DNA of 64,000 bases from Pestalotiopsis fici W106-1 (lineage: Eukaryota; Ascomycota; Sordariomycetes; Amphisphaeriales; Sporocadaceae). Made by a program: the position numbers and the translations under genes. A model generated the notes under the pieces. That model saw only the letters and a list, made by a program, of their open reading frames with translations. It made no database searches and was not told the origin of the DNA. Of the stretch, positions 32,749-45,054 are shown in pieces. Where the stretch lies: contig NW_006917098.1 of NCBI RefSeq assembly GCF_000516985.1, forward strand, positions 1,860,001 through 1,924,000, in the 5' to 3' direction. Each line of letters begins with the position of its first letter. Position 1 is the stretch's first letter.

Positions 32749-33435
32749 TCATAGTCCCAACTTGGTTGCTAGATCACCAATATCCCTGACCTCGTAGCAG
32801 TTGTAATCTGGCCTGGAGGGATCCGCTGTACCCTTCCTGTTGACAAAAACCTTGTGGTTCATTCCCATTGCATCGACGGTCAGAATGTCGTGCTTGAAGC
32901 TTGCCGAGACGTGGAGGCAGTCCTGCGGGGTGCACCCGAGTTTGTCAAACATGTACTCGAACCCTTGCATCCTCGGCTTGTAGCTCTGTGTCTGCTGTGC
33001 CGTGAAGACGGCGTGGAATGGCGCTCCCAGCTTCTCTACATTCTGCATAATGTGGTCATCCGAGGCGTTGGAAAGGATTACGAGCTTGTACTTGGTCGCC
33101 AGGCGACGAAGGCCTTCTGGAACATCAGGGTGGGGACCCCAAGTCGGGACTGCATGGTAAAACTTCTCAGCCTCCTCCTCTGAGAAGGGGAATCCCGTTG
33201 TTGCACACGTGCGTCTGACAGCATTGACAAGCACATCGCGATATGGTTTATATGGGCCCAAACATTCGTCGTATCGGTAGCCGGAAAAAAGTGAGATGAA
33301 GCGCTCGAGCTCATCGCCATGCAGTCGATCGCCATAGATCTCTCGCGTCAGTTTGGTCATATTACTGAAGTCGGTCAAAGTGCCATAGCAGTCGAATGTG
33401 ATGTATTTAGGCTCAAAGTTGATAACGCTGGCCAT
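32749..33435 (-). CDS. HAD-superfamily hydrolase, haloacid dehalogenase type II-like, 228 aa
   Basis: Intronless; 228 aa is the usual length for L-2-haloacid dehalogenases. Motif I FDCYGTL gives nucleophile Asp15. Motif II is LSNASDD (near 120), the motif III Lys is in QSYKPRM, and the acidic end motif lies in SFKHDILTVDAMGM. The cap helices lie between residues 20 and 100. The family hydrolyses C-halogen bonds of 2-halo-acids with inversion; many fungal homologues act on other small substrates, so dehalogenation is family-based inference. It is divergent from the FAD oxidoreductase gene (740 bp shared upstream region) and next to a Dal5-type permease, a good arrangement for uptake and breakdown of a small organic acid or amine. 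Confidence 0.9.
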   Translation of the reverse strand: MASVINFEPKYITFDCYGTLTDFSNMTKLTREIYGDRLHGDELERFISLFSGYRYDECLGPYKPYRDVLVNAVRRTCATTGFPFSEEEAEKFYHAVPTWGPHPDVPEGLRRLATKYKLVILSNASDDHIMQNVEKLGAPFHAVFTAQQTQSYKPRMQGFEYMFDKLGCTPQDCLHVSASFKHDILTVDAMGMNHKVFVNRKGTADPSRPDYNCYEVRDIGDLATKLGL

Positions 33436-34175
33436 GTTGAGCTTTGAAAGTGTCGAAGATCGGCAAGTAACAAATTAACAGAAATGTCGTAGGATTCTTG
33501 GTTTTGGATAATTACAGACGAGCAAGTGAAGCTGATGAGGTATCAAAGCGTGATATAGGCGGGATCGTCAAAATTCCATCAAAAAGCCACTTGTTCGTGA
33601 CTTTTTACCTCCGAAGCCGCATGATGATAACATCCAACGAAGAGCAAAGTCAATCTGATAATAGTGGAGTAGTATTTCCCCGCACGCTGTAATTGTTGTG
33701 CCTATACTGGGTAGTGCTAGCGACACAAGAAGGGCTCGGAGCTGTCGAAACTTGTCTTGCTTTGGTCTTGGTTTGCCGGCTTTCTCCTGCACTATCTATG
33801 ACAGATACACCCGAGTCCCGACGTCCGGCCTGCTCCGGTTCCACTTTTGCTTATTGCACCTTGCTAAGTTCCATACATGCCTGATTCCATCGGAAGCTAC
33901 CCGCTTGTCCGGTCATGGATACTAGTCGCAATTGAACCACGATGCCCCTACAACACCCCACCCAGTGATAAGCATCTTATCCAACTCAGAGGTTAGGTAG
34001 CTTGACCACTGTAGCCCACCAGATTCCCGTATACATTATATCCACACCATTCATAATACAATCCCTGTTGTCGTGCTCTTATCGTCAACATGAATAACGA
34101 CAATAGATCTGTGTGCTACGTGTTTGCACCTTTCTTTCGGTTGTTCCAAGCACTTTGAGTTGTTGATGGCAAAAC
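33436..34175. other. Shared upstream region of HAD and FAD oxidoreductase genes
   Basis: About 740 bases between divergent starts, so likely a bidirectional promoter. No operator was identified with confidence. Small ORFs here have no features. Confidence 0.4.
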
Positions 34176-35817
34176 ATGTCTTCATCCACACCACCAGCAT
34201 CACCATTATGGCCGTGAGTAGTATTGGTCTCATCTTGTCGTCATCTCATTGCCCTCATGATTAGCATATGCCTCTGACATATACTAACTGCAACTTTCAA
34301 GAGATGGCGCAGGCGCTCTGCCGCCGAATCCCCTTCCATCTGACCATACCTTGCCTTTCTGGAGAACAGAATTGCACGAGCTCGATACTCATCGTTCCAC
34401 TCCTGATCTACCTGCGACATGTGACATTTTGATCATCGGGTCTGGCTTCTCGGGAGCTGCAACGGCGTACCACCTAGTCGAGAGCTACGGGGATGAATCC
34501 TTGCCATCCATTGTCATGGTAGAGGCTCGAGAAGCCTGCTCGGGCGCCACTGCGCGCAATGGTGTGTAATTTCGTCTGCGCCGTGTACCTAATCCCTCGA
34601 TCTGACCCTCGATAGGCGGCCATGTCAAGCCAATTGTGTATTTTGCCTTTCCTCGGCAGGCAGCAATCTATGGAAGTAAAATAGCCAACGAGATTGCCGA
34701 GTTTCAGCTGCAGCATGTCCTGGCTGTCAAGGATCTTGTTGAGAAAGAAAAGATTGACTGCGACTTTCAATTGACCAGAGCTTGTGATGTTTTTATAGAT
34801 CAGGAATACGCAGACAAGTTCACTGCAGCATTCGAAGAGATCAAAGCATCAGGCGCAACCTGTATCCGGCAAGTTCAATACACGGGGCCAAGGGACGCTG
34901 AACAGGTATGGACTTGGGACCCTACTCTTCACTCCTAACCTTATCTAATTCGATTTCTAGATCTCTGGGGTGAAAGGCGCCAAATGCTGCTTTACCTTTC
35001 CTGCTGCCCACCTATGGCCTTATAAGCTGGTCATGCATCTCCTGTCGCTGGTTGTCGCAAAAGGGGTGAATCTGCAGACCCAGACTCCCGTGACTAGCGT
35101 GGCAGAAACGCAAGACGCGGCGGGCCTGTGGGCAGTAAATACACCTCGTGGGACAATCATGGCCAAGAAAGTGGTTTTTGCAACCAACGCTTACACAGGC
35201 TACATTGCGCCCCAGTACACCGACAGAATCGTTCCTTGCCGTGGCATATGCAGTCGAATTGTGTGTCCGGGCCGAGCGCCGCACCTCCCTAATTCCTATA
35301 GCCTCCGCGCTGGGCCAAGCAATTCGGACTATTTCGTTTCGAGAGCTGATGGTAGCATTGTTGTTGGCGGTGCGAAGCCATACGTATCTGTTCGCAAAGA
35401 GCTGTGGTACAATGTTGTAGATGACAGCAAGATTGTTGAACCTGCTCGGCAACATTTTGATGGCTATATGCAGCGCAATTTCAGGGGCTGGGAAGAAACA
35501 GGCGCACACGTGGATAAAATTTGGTCGGGAGGTAAGTAATACAAACCCGTCCAACAGAGTTTCACTAACACGAGCGCGCAGTTCAAGGCTACACAACCGA
35601 TCTTGCGTCGCATATTGGCGAGGTGCCAGGAAAACAGGGCCAGTTTATCATTGCAGGCTTCAATGGGCATGGCATGCCTGAAATCCTGTTGACTTCCAAG
35701 GCGCTAGCCACGATGGTGAAAGACGGCAAGACATACGAGGAGACTGGCTTACCAATGGTGTTCAAGACGACACAAGAGAGACTGGATGATGCAAGAAATC
35801 ATATTGCACTTGGATAA
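34176..35817 (+). CDS. FAD-dependent oxidoreductase, DAO/amine-oxidase-like, 464 aa
   Basis: Five exons: 34176..34213, 34302..34561, 34616..34905, 34961..35531 and 35582..35817. The first exon is only 38 bp, and its intron has a textbook CTAAC branch site before the acceptor. The mature frame begins MSSSTPPASPLWP. The Rossmann FAD motif is DILIIGSGFSGAATAYHL (near 50-67), followed by GATARNGGHVKP, a typical DAO (PF01266) second block. The C-terminal GFNGHGMPEILLTSKALA matches the FAD-binding end of the family. Such enzymes oxidise secondary amines or amino acids with O2 (sarcosine, proline, gamma-glutamylputrescine types). The substrate is unknown. It is divergent from the HAD gene. Confidence 0.93.
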
Positions 35818-36396
35818 ATAGACATTTACAGTCACCAAGTTGAGGCTGGTCATGTTTGGTGGAACTAATCTGCCTTCAACTCTCAAAGACGGCATGTCAC
35901 TTTGGCCTGGGGCGGAGCATAAAAACAATGCTTGGTCATGGGTGTAAATAATTTCCAGTTTTCAAGGGGCCTTTACCGCATTGCAATCCTTTTCCTATGA
36001 TTTCGCACGCCCATCGGTATATATGGTTGGTATCACCTTCCGTATTCGTTCACCGCGGCAGCGCGGGAGTGATGCATCTTTGAGTCATTCTTGATAGTTA
36101 TTAGTACCTTTCCGACCGGTCTGCTCATACGACAAGTGCGGAGCAAAAGACCAGTGCATAGCGCGAGCCGAGGACTTTGACGGACAGGATTGCTTCTGGC
36201 GGCTGATTTGCCAAATACAGGGGTAGGGCTTATGCAAGACTGTGGCGCTGCCTGTCTGACGGACTGCTGAACGTTAGCATAACGCTTTAAATTTGTTTAT
36301 TATCTTGTTTCTCTCTGTGCATCTTTTGTTAAACTCAACAGCATCAGACTCGCATCTGGAGGCCGCTTGCAGGCAACTCCACCACACTCTAGTCGA
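35818..36396. other. Intergenic region
   Basis: 3' flank of the FAD oxidoreductase and 5' flank of the GH36-like gene. Nothing specific is recognised. Confidence 0.35.
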
Positions 36397-39127
36397 ATGG
36401 CTGAACCTGTTACTTGTGGGAATGGCAAACGACAGCCAGTTGTTGCGACCTACCCACCGCTGGGAGTAGTGACAAAGCTAACAGCAACGAAAATCAATTT
36501 TTCTTGCGTCCTGAAAGATGTGTTGGGGAGTCAAGATGCCACCTGGGAAGTCAAACTTTTCTATACCTCCATTGACTCTCATGAGTGGGACGAACACAAC
36601 TTGACTCCTTCAGAAGCAAGGTTATTCCAACCATACAACAGCAATAATGCCAGAGAATTGTCTAGAGTATTCGAGGCCGACATCGAAATTTCAGATGTTG
36701 TTCGATTCCGTCTCAGCTTCAGACGAAACCTTGGTGAACCCTGGATAAAGGTTGGGGCACATCCAGAATCCGAAGGCATTTTGATCCCGACGCCGAAGGC
36801 CAACACCAAGACCTCGTTGGACATCCATCATTATATGCAAGAACTGAACCCAGAGCTTCGGTCAAAGCTTCTAGATGATGGTTCGGATACCGGAGTTGTT
36901 TCATGGATGGTTGAAGCTCCAGTGGAAGCCGCTTCGGGAGAAAGTCCATATATGACACAAGTCATGTTTGGCAAACCTTTCGATGGTAAATTCCTCAGGT
37001 AAGGGTCATATAGGCAGTGCCACGGTATCACCATTGTCTACTCAAAGATACACGCCAACATTTGTGTATCAAAAATATATGTCATTGACAACCTTCTAGG
37101 TGGTCGGCAATCTCAAGGAATACTACTTCTTGGATGGCTCCTCGACAAGGTCGAAACTATTTCAAGCTCGACGTAGCAGCGATCACTTGCTCTTTCATGA
37201 ATCATCGTGGCGAACATCTTGTCGTTCTGGGGCTCAGCGGCCTTGAAGATGTAATGGCCATCTTTGGTGATAACAATGAAGGAGCTCTAATGATTAAAAT
37301 TCGCAATGAGCGTCATGCACCTGGTTATGGAAGAGTCATTGTCGCTGCTGGACCCGAATTTGAGGCAACTCTGCACAGTGTTCTGGGACAGGCAAGAACA
37401 ATTTTCAGATCCACAGATCGACCACTAGGAGATGACCCTCGCTCTCAGAAAGATTTTGGTCAAGATTGGGCCGATAATTGGATTAACGGACTCATTTACA
37501 GTAAGTAAGCTCTATGATACTCCGAGTAATGTTGGGGTATACTGAGAAATCATCTAGGTCCTTCCAATCACCTCCGTCATAAACATACAGAGCAAGAGAT
37601 TACAGAATCGTTGAACGCTCTATCAGCCAAAGGTATCACAGTCAGCTGTCTAGTTCTTGATGATGCATGGCAAAACGTTGACCCAGAACGACCCTCGCGA
37701 TTCCATGCTGGTCTTGTCGACTTTGAAGCCAGTAACGATACCTTCAAGTCTGGCCTCAGGCATGCTATTGCTGAAATCAAAGGTAGACACAAGTCTGTTA
37801 GAAGCGTTGTTGTGGAACATCCCATTTTTGGTTCGTGGGGCGGTATTTCTAGCAGTCACGACTCGGAAGGATCTGTCCAAAAGACCTATGAGACCATCGA
37901 CGTGCAACGATCAGAAGCTATCCAGTCAGATCAGAAGACCCTACTTACACTGTCGCTGGTGGCGCCAGAGAATGCCCAGAGATTCTTTGATGACTATTAC
38001 GAGTAAGTCGGACACACTGACATGAATTTTTATTGAACAAGCTTGAACTTATCAATAATCTTAGATTCTTGTCGTCTTGCGATATAAGCGCCGTTCGTGT
38101 TGATGGTGTCTATATGTTGGAGACACTTGCATCCGCAAAAGACCGCTGCTCACTAGCGGAAGTATACCTCGATGCACAATCCTCGGCGGCTTTGGCAGTT
38201 TTCCCTGGTGGTACAATGAGCACCATGTCTCTATCTCCAAGCGCTTTACTCAATAACCTCAAAACATCACACAGGCCGATTGTGAAGAACATTGGTATCT
38301 TTCCTGATCACAGGAAGTACGTTTTCAACAATGCTCATAATGCCTTGTTGTCCAAATGTATCGGCAATATTCCCGACTGGGGCACGATAGGAAGCACCAA
38401 AGACCACGGCGCCTTTCATGCGGCCGCTAGAGCTATCTCTGGAGGGCCAATACAGATAAGCTCATTTGATGGCACCGATGACAGCGATCTTGGAATCTTC
38501 CGACAGCTCACTGCGATTACAGCTCGAGGAAAGACTGTAGCTCTTCGACCAAATGGGATTGGTCGAGCTACGAATCCCTACATTGGCTTCGGAGACAATG
38601 CTCTGCTGAAGATTTCAAACACGCACAGTAAGTTTTGAATAAACCGACCTTTCAGACACTGAATATCTTACTCTGATTATCCAGATGTTGGCAAAATGCC
38701 CGTATCTATCCTAGGCATCTTCAACGTATCAGACGGGCCAGTATCAGAACTTCTACAGCTTCAGGACTTTGCCAACATAGACCCCAACATGTCTTACGTT
38801 GTGAGATCAGCATGCGGAAGGACAAGCGAGCCTGTAAAAGTAGACAGCTTGCTCTTACTTTCCATAGATGTGGACGTCTCAGAATATGCCTTCCTAAGTG
38901 CTTATCCCCTGACGGCTTTGGCTCGCAACGATAACAATGAAATCATCTACATGACAGTTCTGGGACTGCAGAAAAAGATGATCAATGTTGCAGCAATCAT
39001 GAGCAGTACCTTCGGCGTTGAGGACAACGCTCTCTCGGCCAAGACTGTTGTGAAGGGGTTTGGGTTCCTTGGTAAGAGTCCCTTTACTTATGATTTCCAA
39101 AACATCTTTGTAGAGATGGCAGGCTAA
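36397..39127 (+). CDS. Raffinose-synthase/Sip1-family GH36-like protein, 817 aa
   Basis: Five exons: 36397..36998, 37100..37500, 37558..38002, 38065..38627 and 38685..39127. The frame is continuous for 817 codons plus stop. An N-terminal beta-rich domain is followed by the barrel with TVSCLVLDDAWQNVD. The nucleophile-type strand is AVRVDGVYMLE, and the block HAAARAISGGPIQIS is typical of PF05691 (raffinose synthase/alkaline alpha-galactosidase). GKTVALRPNGIG and a C-terminal beta-sandwich close the protein. Oddity: where relatives have PDWDMF, this protein reads PDWGTI, so the presumed acid/base Asp appears replaced by Gly. It may be catalytically altered, or the Asp further on (TKDHG) may serve. 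There is no signal peptide, so it is probably cytosolic. Confidence 0.9.
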
Positions 39128-39823
39128 TTAAAGGTTACCAGACTTTTACATTTCGGATCTACCGCAGCGTAGCATTAATGAAAATACATGTAAGATTCAG
39201 GTCCAAGGAAAATCTTTTGTTCCTAGTACAGATATTGTATGCATCAACGATCGGGTGATGACTTTGGATTTGGAGAGTATCTGGGCAGCGCAAAAGTTGG
39301 AGGGCAGCACAGATGAGATATACGTTGACGTCAGTTTGTATTCTTGGTAGTTCATTGGAGATCCTTAGACTTGCGAATTGAAATTCCTTCTTGAACGTAT
39401 GCATCTTTGTGGCTGAATGGTCGACATACCATTACGTTCTTCATTCTAACTAATAGCTGTAAAGTCCCAGGATCCCTGCAAGCATGACCGGAATAGCACG
39501 ACCTAGGTTCAAGACCCTCCGCCGACGAATCAACACATGTGCTAGTAAGCTCGAAAAAGCGTCGTCCCGAGGGTCACACCTCATCGAGTATAGTCTCACG
39601 CACACCGGATGGTCGTAATGACAGTGTTTATGTTGTTAGGATATTGATGCGATAATAGGAGATAAGAGTGATGTAAAGGAAAGGAGGGGGCGTTGGCGGA
39701 ATAAACGACTCAAATTTGGCGGCAGCCTTTCCAAGATCATGAACATATTATATAAAAGTGTTGGCAATTATTTGGAGACTGATACAGAAAATAGCTGAGA
39801 TAGAGGCTACTAAGATTATATCA
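39128..39823. other. Intergenic region
   Basis: No gene is recognised. A tRNA-like A-box/B-box pair was considered and rejected (see the rejected list). Confidence 0.35.
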
Positions 39824-41542
39824 TCACCCAGTGGCAAATGTACTTCTTTCCCGAAGCATCCGACCATACTTCCACAATAGAATCGGGGCCGGCCAACCCA
39901 ACACGATAGCTAGCAACCCCAGCACGGTATTTCCCCAGCCATAGTCCAAAGCTTTATACATGTATGGCGCAAACAGCGGCAATCCAAAGCCAGCAAGGCT
40001 CCTAAGAACTATCGTGGCAGCAATAGCTGAAGCCGCATATGTGGAGTAGGTATCGACAATGTACGTTTGGATGCATAGGAAGCCAAGGTAAATTCCTGCC
40101 GCCGCAACAGTGGTACCAATATTTGGGACGATCCAGTGCGTATGTGCTTGCGCCGCCCAGCCGTACCAAAAGAGTCCGATAGGAACCATCAGGGCGGCGG
40201 GTACCATCAGTGGCACGCGAAACTCGGGCTGGCCCACGCCACCGTTGCGACATTTTAGCTTGCGAAAGATGCGGTCTTGAAGTGGTGCACATATTTGGGT
40301 GCCAAGAAAGAACCCCAAGCCAAGAGAGATGTAGTTCAAGCCGGCTATGCTTACGGTTTCGTCGTATCGGTCCTGCCATAGTTTGGGAAAGGTAGAAAGG
40401 AGAAGATACATGAGGCCAAAAAGGTACGCGACGTAGACTGCCAAAACTTGTACAATGGGTTGCGTGAAAAGGAGGATAAATGGCCGAGTAAGCGAGATTT
40501 GAAGTGTTTCCCAAACACTGCGGTTTGCATAGTCAAGTGCAGTGTATAAATCAAGATTCCCCGTCTCTTTGACAAGCAACATCCTCTTCCGGTTGAGGAG
40601 GACTGGGGGATAGGTCTCCTGCAAGAGAAAGAAACCGGCAATCTGGACAACGGCATCCACAATGGTCGTTGCATGGAAAATCCACCGCCACGAGACTTTG
40701 GCAACGATGAATCCTCCAGCGATAGGACCGATAGCAGGACCAAGTAGCGGGGCGAGACTGTAGATACTGACGGCTTTGCCTCGTTCATGTGAGTCGAAGA
40801 GGTCGCTCAGAACGCCAGCTCCTAGTGCGAGTGGCGCTGATCCTCCAAGGCCTGACAGGAATCGAAAAGCCAGCATTTGATTCCTCGACGTTGCCAGGCC
40901 GCAGCCCAGATTGAAGACGAGAAACACAAAGTTGCTCAGCTGTAGAACAATGACTCTCCCGTATATCTCGCTTAGCGGTCCTAGGAACAATGGTCCTACT
41001 GCATATGCAAGAATGAAAATCGATAGCATCAAGCTAAGCTCAATCTCGGATACAATCTATAAGCTGTCAGTGAGATTCACGTAAGGAATATTGCGGGCAC
41101 AGTAACCCACATGGAATTCGGCTCCTATGGCGTCAAATGCTGGGGCGACCATGGACGAGGCAACCGGTGTAATGAAAGTGAACGAGGACATGACCAGAGT
41201 AGCCGCCCATCTCTTGCCAGATTTCCAGTTTTTGGGATTCAGAGGATCATCTTGACCATCCCATCCAACCAAATTTGGATCTACCATTTCCTTTTCACGC
41301 CCTGCTGCTTCTGATGTGGCTTGTATGGCCGTATCCGAGCTGCTGAAAGCCAACGATATTGCCTGAACCTCTGGCGTGAGTTCTCTCTTCATCCCCGCGG
41401 TCTTGCATTCAGATCCGGTGGAAACGACACTTTCGGTATGGCGATCATCCTGGCCGGAATCCAGTTTGGATTCGCTGTCGGAACATATCTCACCAGGCCT
41501 GGCTGGAACTTCTTCGTGCAACTCGTCTAGCATAATTACCAT
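39824..41542 (-). CDS. MFS multidrug/polyamine-type transporter (DHA1), 554 aa
   Basis: Two exons: 41542..41111 and 41056..39824. The GTGGGT donor rejoins EFH/IVSEIEL in phase. The hydrophilic N-terminus of about 110 aa is followed by GWDGQDDPLNPKNWKSGKRW, the standard entry of fungal DHA1 proteins. Twelve helices follow, with the motif A-like region GPLSEIYGRVIVLQ and the motif C-like GLGGSAPLALGAGVLSDLF. The second half includes a predicted loop with an RKLKCRNGG basic stretch. Homologues export azoles, other toxicants or polyamines. The start may be 41542 or 41533 (MLDEL). It lies upstream of the AKR gene in divergent orientation (900 bp). Confidence 0.92.
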
Positions 41543-42439
41543 GGCCGCCTGTTCAGTGACTTCTTCAACTTCGTCTTTGCTTATTGTTATTCCATGGTCA
41601 AAAATAAATACACAATATGCGAACGTAATTCAATTCATCTACAACTTTTAGAGTGCCCATATTGCACGTGTATTCTGTTTTGTACCTCTTTTTCGCTATA
41701 GTGGATTTCCGCTGTAAAGAGCAATGGGGTGTGCGGCAAGCACAAGTTAGTGGACACTCCTTTTTTTTTTCCAACCACGAATACAGTAAGATGATTCAAA
41801 GCATCTGAGTGTTGTATATCGGTCCCGGAACCCCATTAGCGAATTCTGGGTAGACGTGCGACGATGCAGTTGGTGGAGCGATTGAAAGCCGGTTTACGCT
41901 CCCTAGAATTAGGCGGGACCGGCTTTAACCCCGGTCAGTCCCGGTTCCGTCCCGGTCATTATCTCCAACACCAATTCAGCGGACATGCTCCGTCTCCAGC
42001 GATCTAGTCTAACACAGAACCAATTCTTATCGCACGAGATGCAAGTGACTGTGGAGCAACTGTGAACAGCCCACATCAAGCAGAGTCGGCTACCTCCCAA
42101 ATCTGGCCATTTTTCCTGCATCAAATGAAGAGAACAGGGCCGGTTTTTGATAGCAGATAAGGGACACCTAATTGTTCGGAGCAGCGTTTTCCCAGATCCC
42201 TCAACTTGGTTCAGCCCTTGCGCCTTGCAACTTACCGATTAGGTACCCGCAACTTGCTGCTGTTTGCATTTGCCGGAACGATCTCTCATAGGCCCAGTGC
42301 AGTGTCGAGCATAGCTTTCCTCTCCCGAGTTGTTTTGTGTTTCGGTAAAAGCTCTCAGATATGCTATTCTCGAATCAATGACTGCTATCGCTGCTCTGAT
42401 TTCCAAAACTTTTGACTGTAATTCAACACATCGTCCAAC
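41543..42439. other. Divergent intergenic region
   Basis: Between the DHA1 transporter and the aldo-keto reductase. It has a 10-T run at 41761-41770; GC-rich GGGACCGGCTTTAACCCCGG around 41915 resembles repeat debris. No ORF with features is seen. Confidence 0.4.
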
Positions 42440-43535
42440 ATGTGCGTCACAAATTCCACGAGTAAGCCCCGTGTGATCCTTGGTCTAATGACCTTTGGCC
42501 AGGACCCATCAAAAGGGGGCAGAATAACGTCCTTGGGTTTGTTCTTCTCCAACGTCTCTTGCAGCGTGTACTGTGCTGACACTAGCTATAGCAACATACA
42601 AGACCTTCCTTGACAGGCTTCAGAATGCTGGTTACAAGGAAGTCGACACGGCTCGCAGCTATATCGGCGGCGCCCAAGAAGCCTTCACTCGAGAGGCTGG
42701 GTGGAAGGAGCGGGGATTAAAGCTGGCGACCAAATCATATCCCAAGATACCCGGGACACACAAACCTGACGCGTTGACAATGGAATTTGAGACCTCCCTG
42801 CGAGAACTCGGCACTGACTGTGTAGATATCTTCTACTTGCACGCTGCCGACCGCTCAGTACCATTTGCAGAGACCCTGCAGGCCGTCGATGCGTTACATA
42901 AAGCGGGCAAGTTTGTGCAGCTTGGCCTCAGCAACTACACGGCCTTTGAGCTTGCGGAGATTGTCTTGACGTGCAAGTACAACAATTGGGTGCGCCCTAC
43001 AATATTTCAGGGAATGTATAACGCGATCACGCGCTCACTTGAACACGAATTGATCCCAGCTTGTCGGCGGTACGGGCTGGAGGTGGTTGTCTACAATCCG
43101 CTCGCCGGAGGCATCCTGTCTGGAAAGTACAGTGCAAACGACACGCCAGCCGAGGGGCGCTTCTCCAACGTGAACCAGCTGCTCGGCGCGAGCTATCGAA
43201 AACGATACTTTCGTGACAGCACCTTTGAGGCCTTGTCGATTATTGAGCCGGTAGCAAAGGCTCACGGTCTGACGTTGGTGGAGGTTGCACTGCGGTGGCT
43301 GGTTCATCACTCGGCACTCAATTTTAACGATGGCAGCGATGGCGTGGTGATTGGAGTCAGCAGCATACAACAACTGGACGAGAATCTAGAGGGTTGCCAA
43401 AAGGGTCCACTGCCAGAGGAAGTTGTGGCTGCATTAGATCAAGCATGGCTGGTGGCCAAGTCTGAGACTCCTAATTACTGGCAGCTGGATCTCAAGTATA
43501 CGTACGATACTACAATGAACCTGTTTGGCAATTGA
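42440..43535 (+). CDS. Aldo-keto reductase, aflatoxin-aldehyde-reductase (AKR7) type, 346 aa
   Basis: Two exons: 42440..42536 and 42592..43535. The exon 1 frame MCVTNSTSKPRVILGLMTFG...GRITSL is the AKR7 N-terminus. The GTTTGT donor and GCTATAG acceptor restore the frame as SL/ATYKTFLDRLQNAGY. The catalytic tetrad is visible: Asp and Tyr in VDTARSYIGG, Lys in LKLATKS, and His in IFYLHAADRS. The NADPH-binding C-terminal part includes VVIGVSSIQQLDENLEGC. The enzyme reduces aldehydes and ketones, in AKR7 typically dialdehydes or succinic semialdehyde. It could be a detoxification enzyme or a tailoring enzyme of the neighbouring terpene cluster; distance (8 kb) keeps this uncertain. A minus-strand ORF over exon 1 is a shadow. 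Confidence 0.9.
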
Positions 43536-43765
43536 AATTGAAGTTGCAGCACAATAAAAAGTGTCGACGGCGCCTTGAAGGTGGAATTAGTGCATGTTGC
43601 CTAGTCCTAGCGTCTCGGGGCTACAATGAATCCCGAATGCCGGCCAATTCCCAACCAACCTTAGGTACCCCTGGACGCCCCCAATGTACAGAGTATCCCG
43701 CTACAGTACGATGCATTTGAGCTTCAACGTTTGAGCATGGCCTCGGATACTTCTATTACGCAACA

Positions 43766-45054
43766 ATGGTCAAGTCCCACTCCAAATCACACCACGGGTG
43801 TCGGCGATGTAGACAACGAAAAGTCAAGGTGCTTATGCGACACTTTTCGATGGCTCAACTTGGACAGCTGCTGATGCTTGTCTACAGTGCGACGAGACCC
43901 TTCCGTGTTGCAAGCGGTGCTCTCGACGTCGTGAGCAATGTTCTTATCTAGAAGACTATGGGCACGAGACTTTGACGCTGCCACCACCGCAGGCAGCAAG
44001 CGCCATGGCCCCATTAATCCGTGTCCCGACGTGGGAGCCGTGGACTTGCACAATTGAGCCGGCCAAATCGCACCTTTTGGACCTTGATCTTGTTCATTCC
44101 TTTGTCGCAACGACTCATAGCACACTTTGGTCTCGGTCCGAGGGGCAGCTCCTCTGGAGAGATTCAATTTTCCGCGAAGCGCTTCAGCAACCTTTCTTGA
44201 TGAACGGCATACTTGCCATAAGTGCCATGCACAGGCTGTTCATGGGCCCAAGAACACCGTCTCCGACAGCAACCACATTGGCAAAGCAGGGCGCACTGCT
44301 GAGAGGCTTATTGGCGCTCCTATCATCTGAGAACGACGAGAGCTGCCTAGCCGCCTTTCCGCTTGCAATAATCGTGTCCTTGTGGGCTTTTGCATCGAAG
44401 AACCTTCCACCCGAGTTCAATATCATCTCTGCAAATACGAACCCACAGTCGACACAAACAACACATCAAGGCGGCTTCGTATCCACATCATATTTGGATC
44501 AGTTTCTTGATCTTATAAAGCTGATTCAACCAGTGGACGCTATAGTGCAAAAACGACTTCCCCGGCTGTTGAATGGCATGTACTCTGAACTGATGCGTGT
44601 ACCAGACCCAGGACAGCTTCCAGAATTGTCCAAAGACACCTCCAACGCCCTTGAACGACTCAAGTCCCACCTCCAGCAACATGAAGAAGAATTGGCGAAT
44701 ATGGTCGATTCTACATCGTATGCGAGCCTGTCAAATATGTTTCGATTGGCAAGTTGCCCAGAGTGGTCGGAGCTGATTGTTGGATGGGCGATTCAACTGC
44801 CAGCACCTTTTGTGACTCGCCTCAGGAATCGAGATCATGCCGCATTGGTGTTACTCAGCTACTGGGCAGTCTGCTTCAGCGTCTTGGATGGACGGTGGTG
44901 GGCTGCCGGATGGTCAAAGGCTTTGCAGAGTGAGATCAACTGTGTTGTGAAAGATGAGTGGTCTCATCTGCTTGATTGGCCAAACTCCTGTTTTGAGATT
45001 CAAAGGTGGCCAAGTTCTCCAGATATTCAAAGTAAAACACCGCCTGCTGGGTAG
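43766..45054 (+). CDS. Zn2Cys6 transcription factor, 409 aa (RTA1-associated copy 2)
   Basis: Two exons: 43766..43828 (21 codons) and 43888..45054. The intron lies precisely between RQRKVK and CDET, the same position as in the 18646-19937 regulator. The cysteine pattern is CRRC(6)C(6)CKRC(6)C. Exon 2 encodes a regulatory half with LDLDLVHSFVATTHSTLW, matching in place the LLDLRLMHHYCIFT of the first copy, and a conserved-looking LMNGILAISAMH. The protein again has 409 aa. It is probably a UPC2-like short regulator (family-level inference). It is convergent with the second RTA1 gene. Its position at the edge of the terpene region makes it a candidate cluster regulator, equally a candidate RTA1 regulator. 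Confidence 0.88.

Noticed and set aside
39405..39530. tRNA-like A-box (TGGCTGAATGG) and B-box (GGTTCAAGACC)
   Set aside because: The 5' and 3' ends cannot form an acceptor stem and no anticodon arm folds; probably chance.
42385..42582. 65-codon minus-strand ORF
   Set aside because: Covers exon 1 of the aldo-keto reductase in antisense; the plus-strand AKR motif is decisive.
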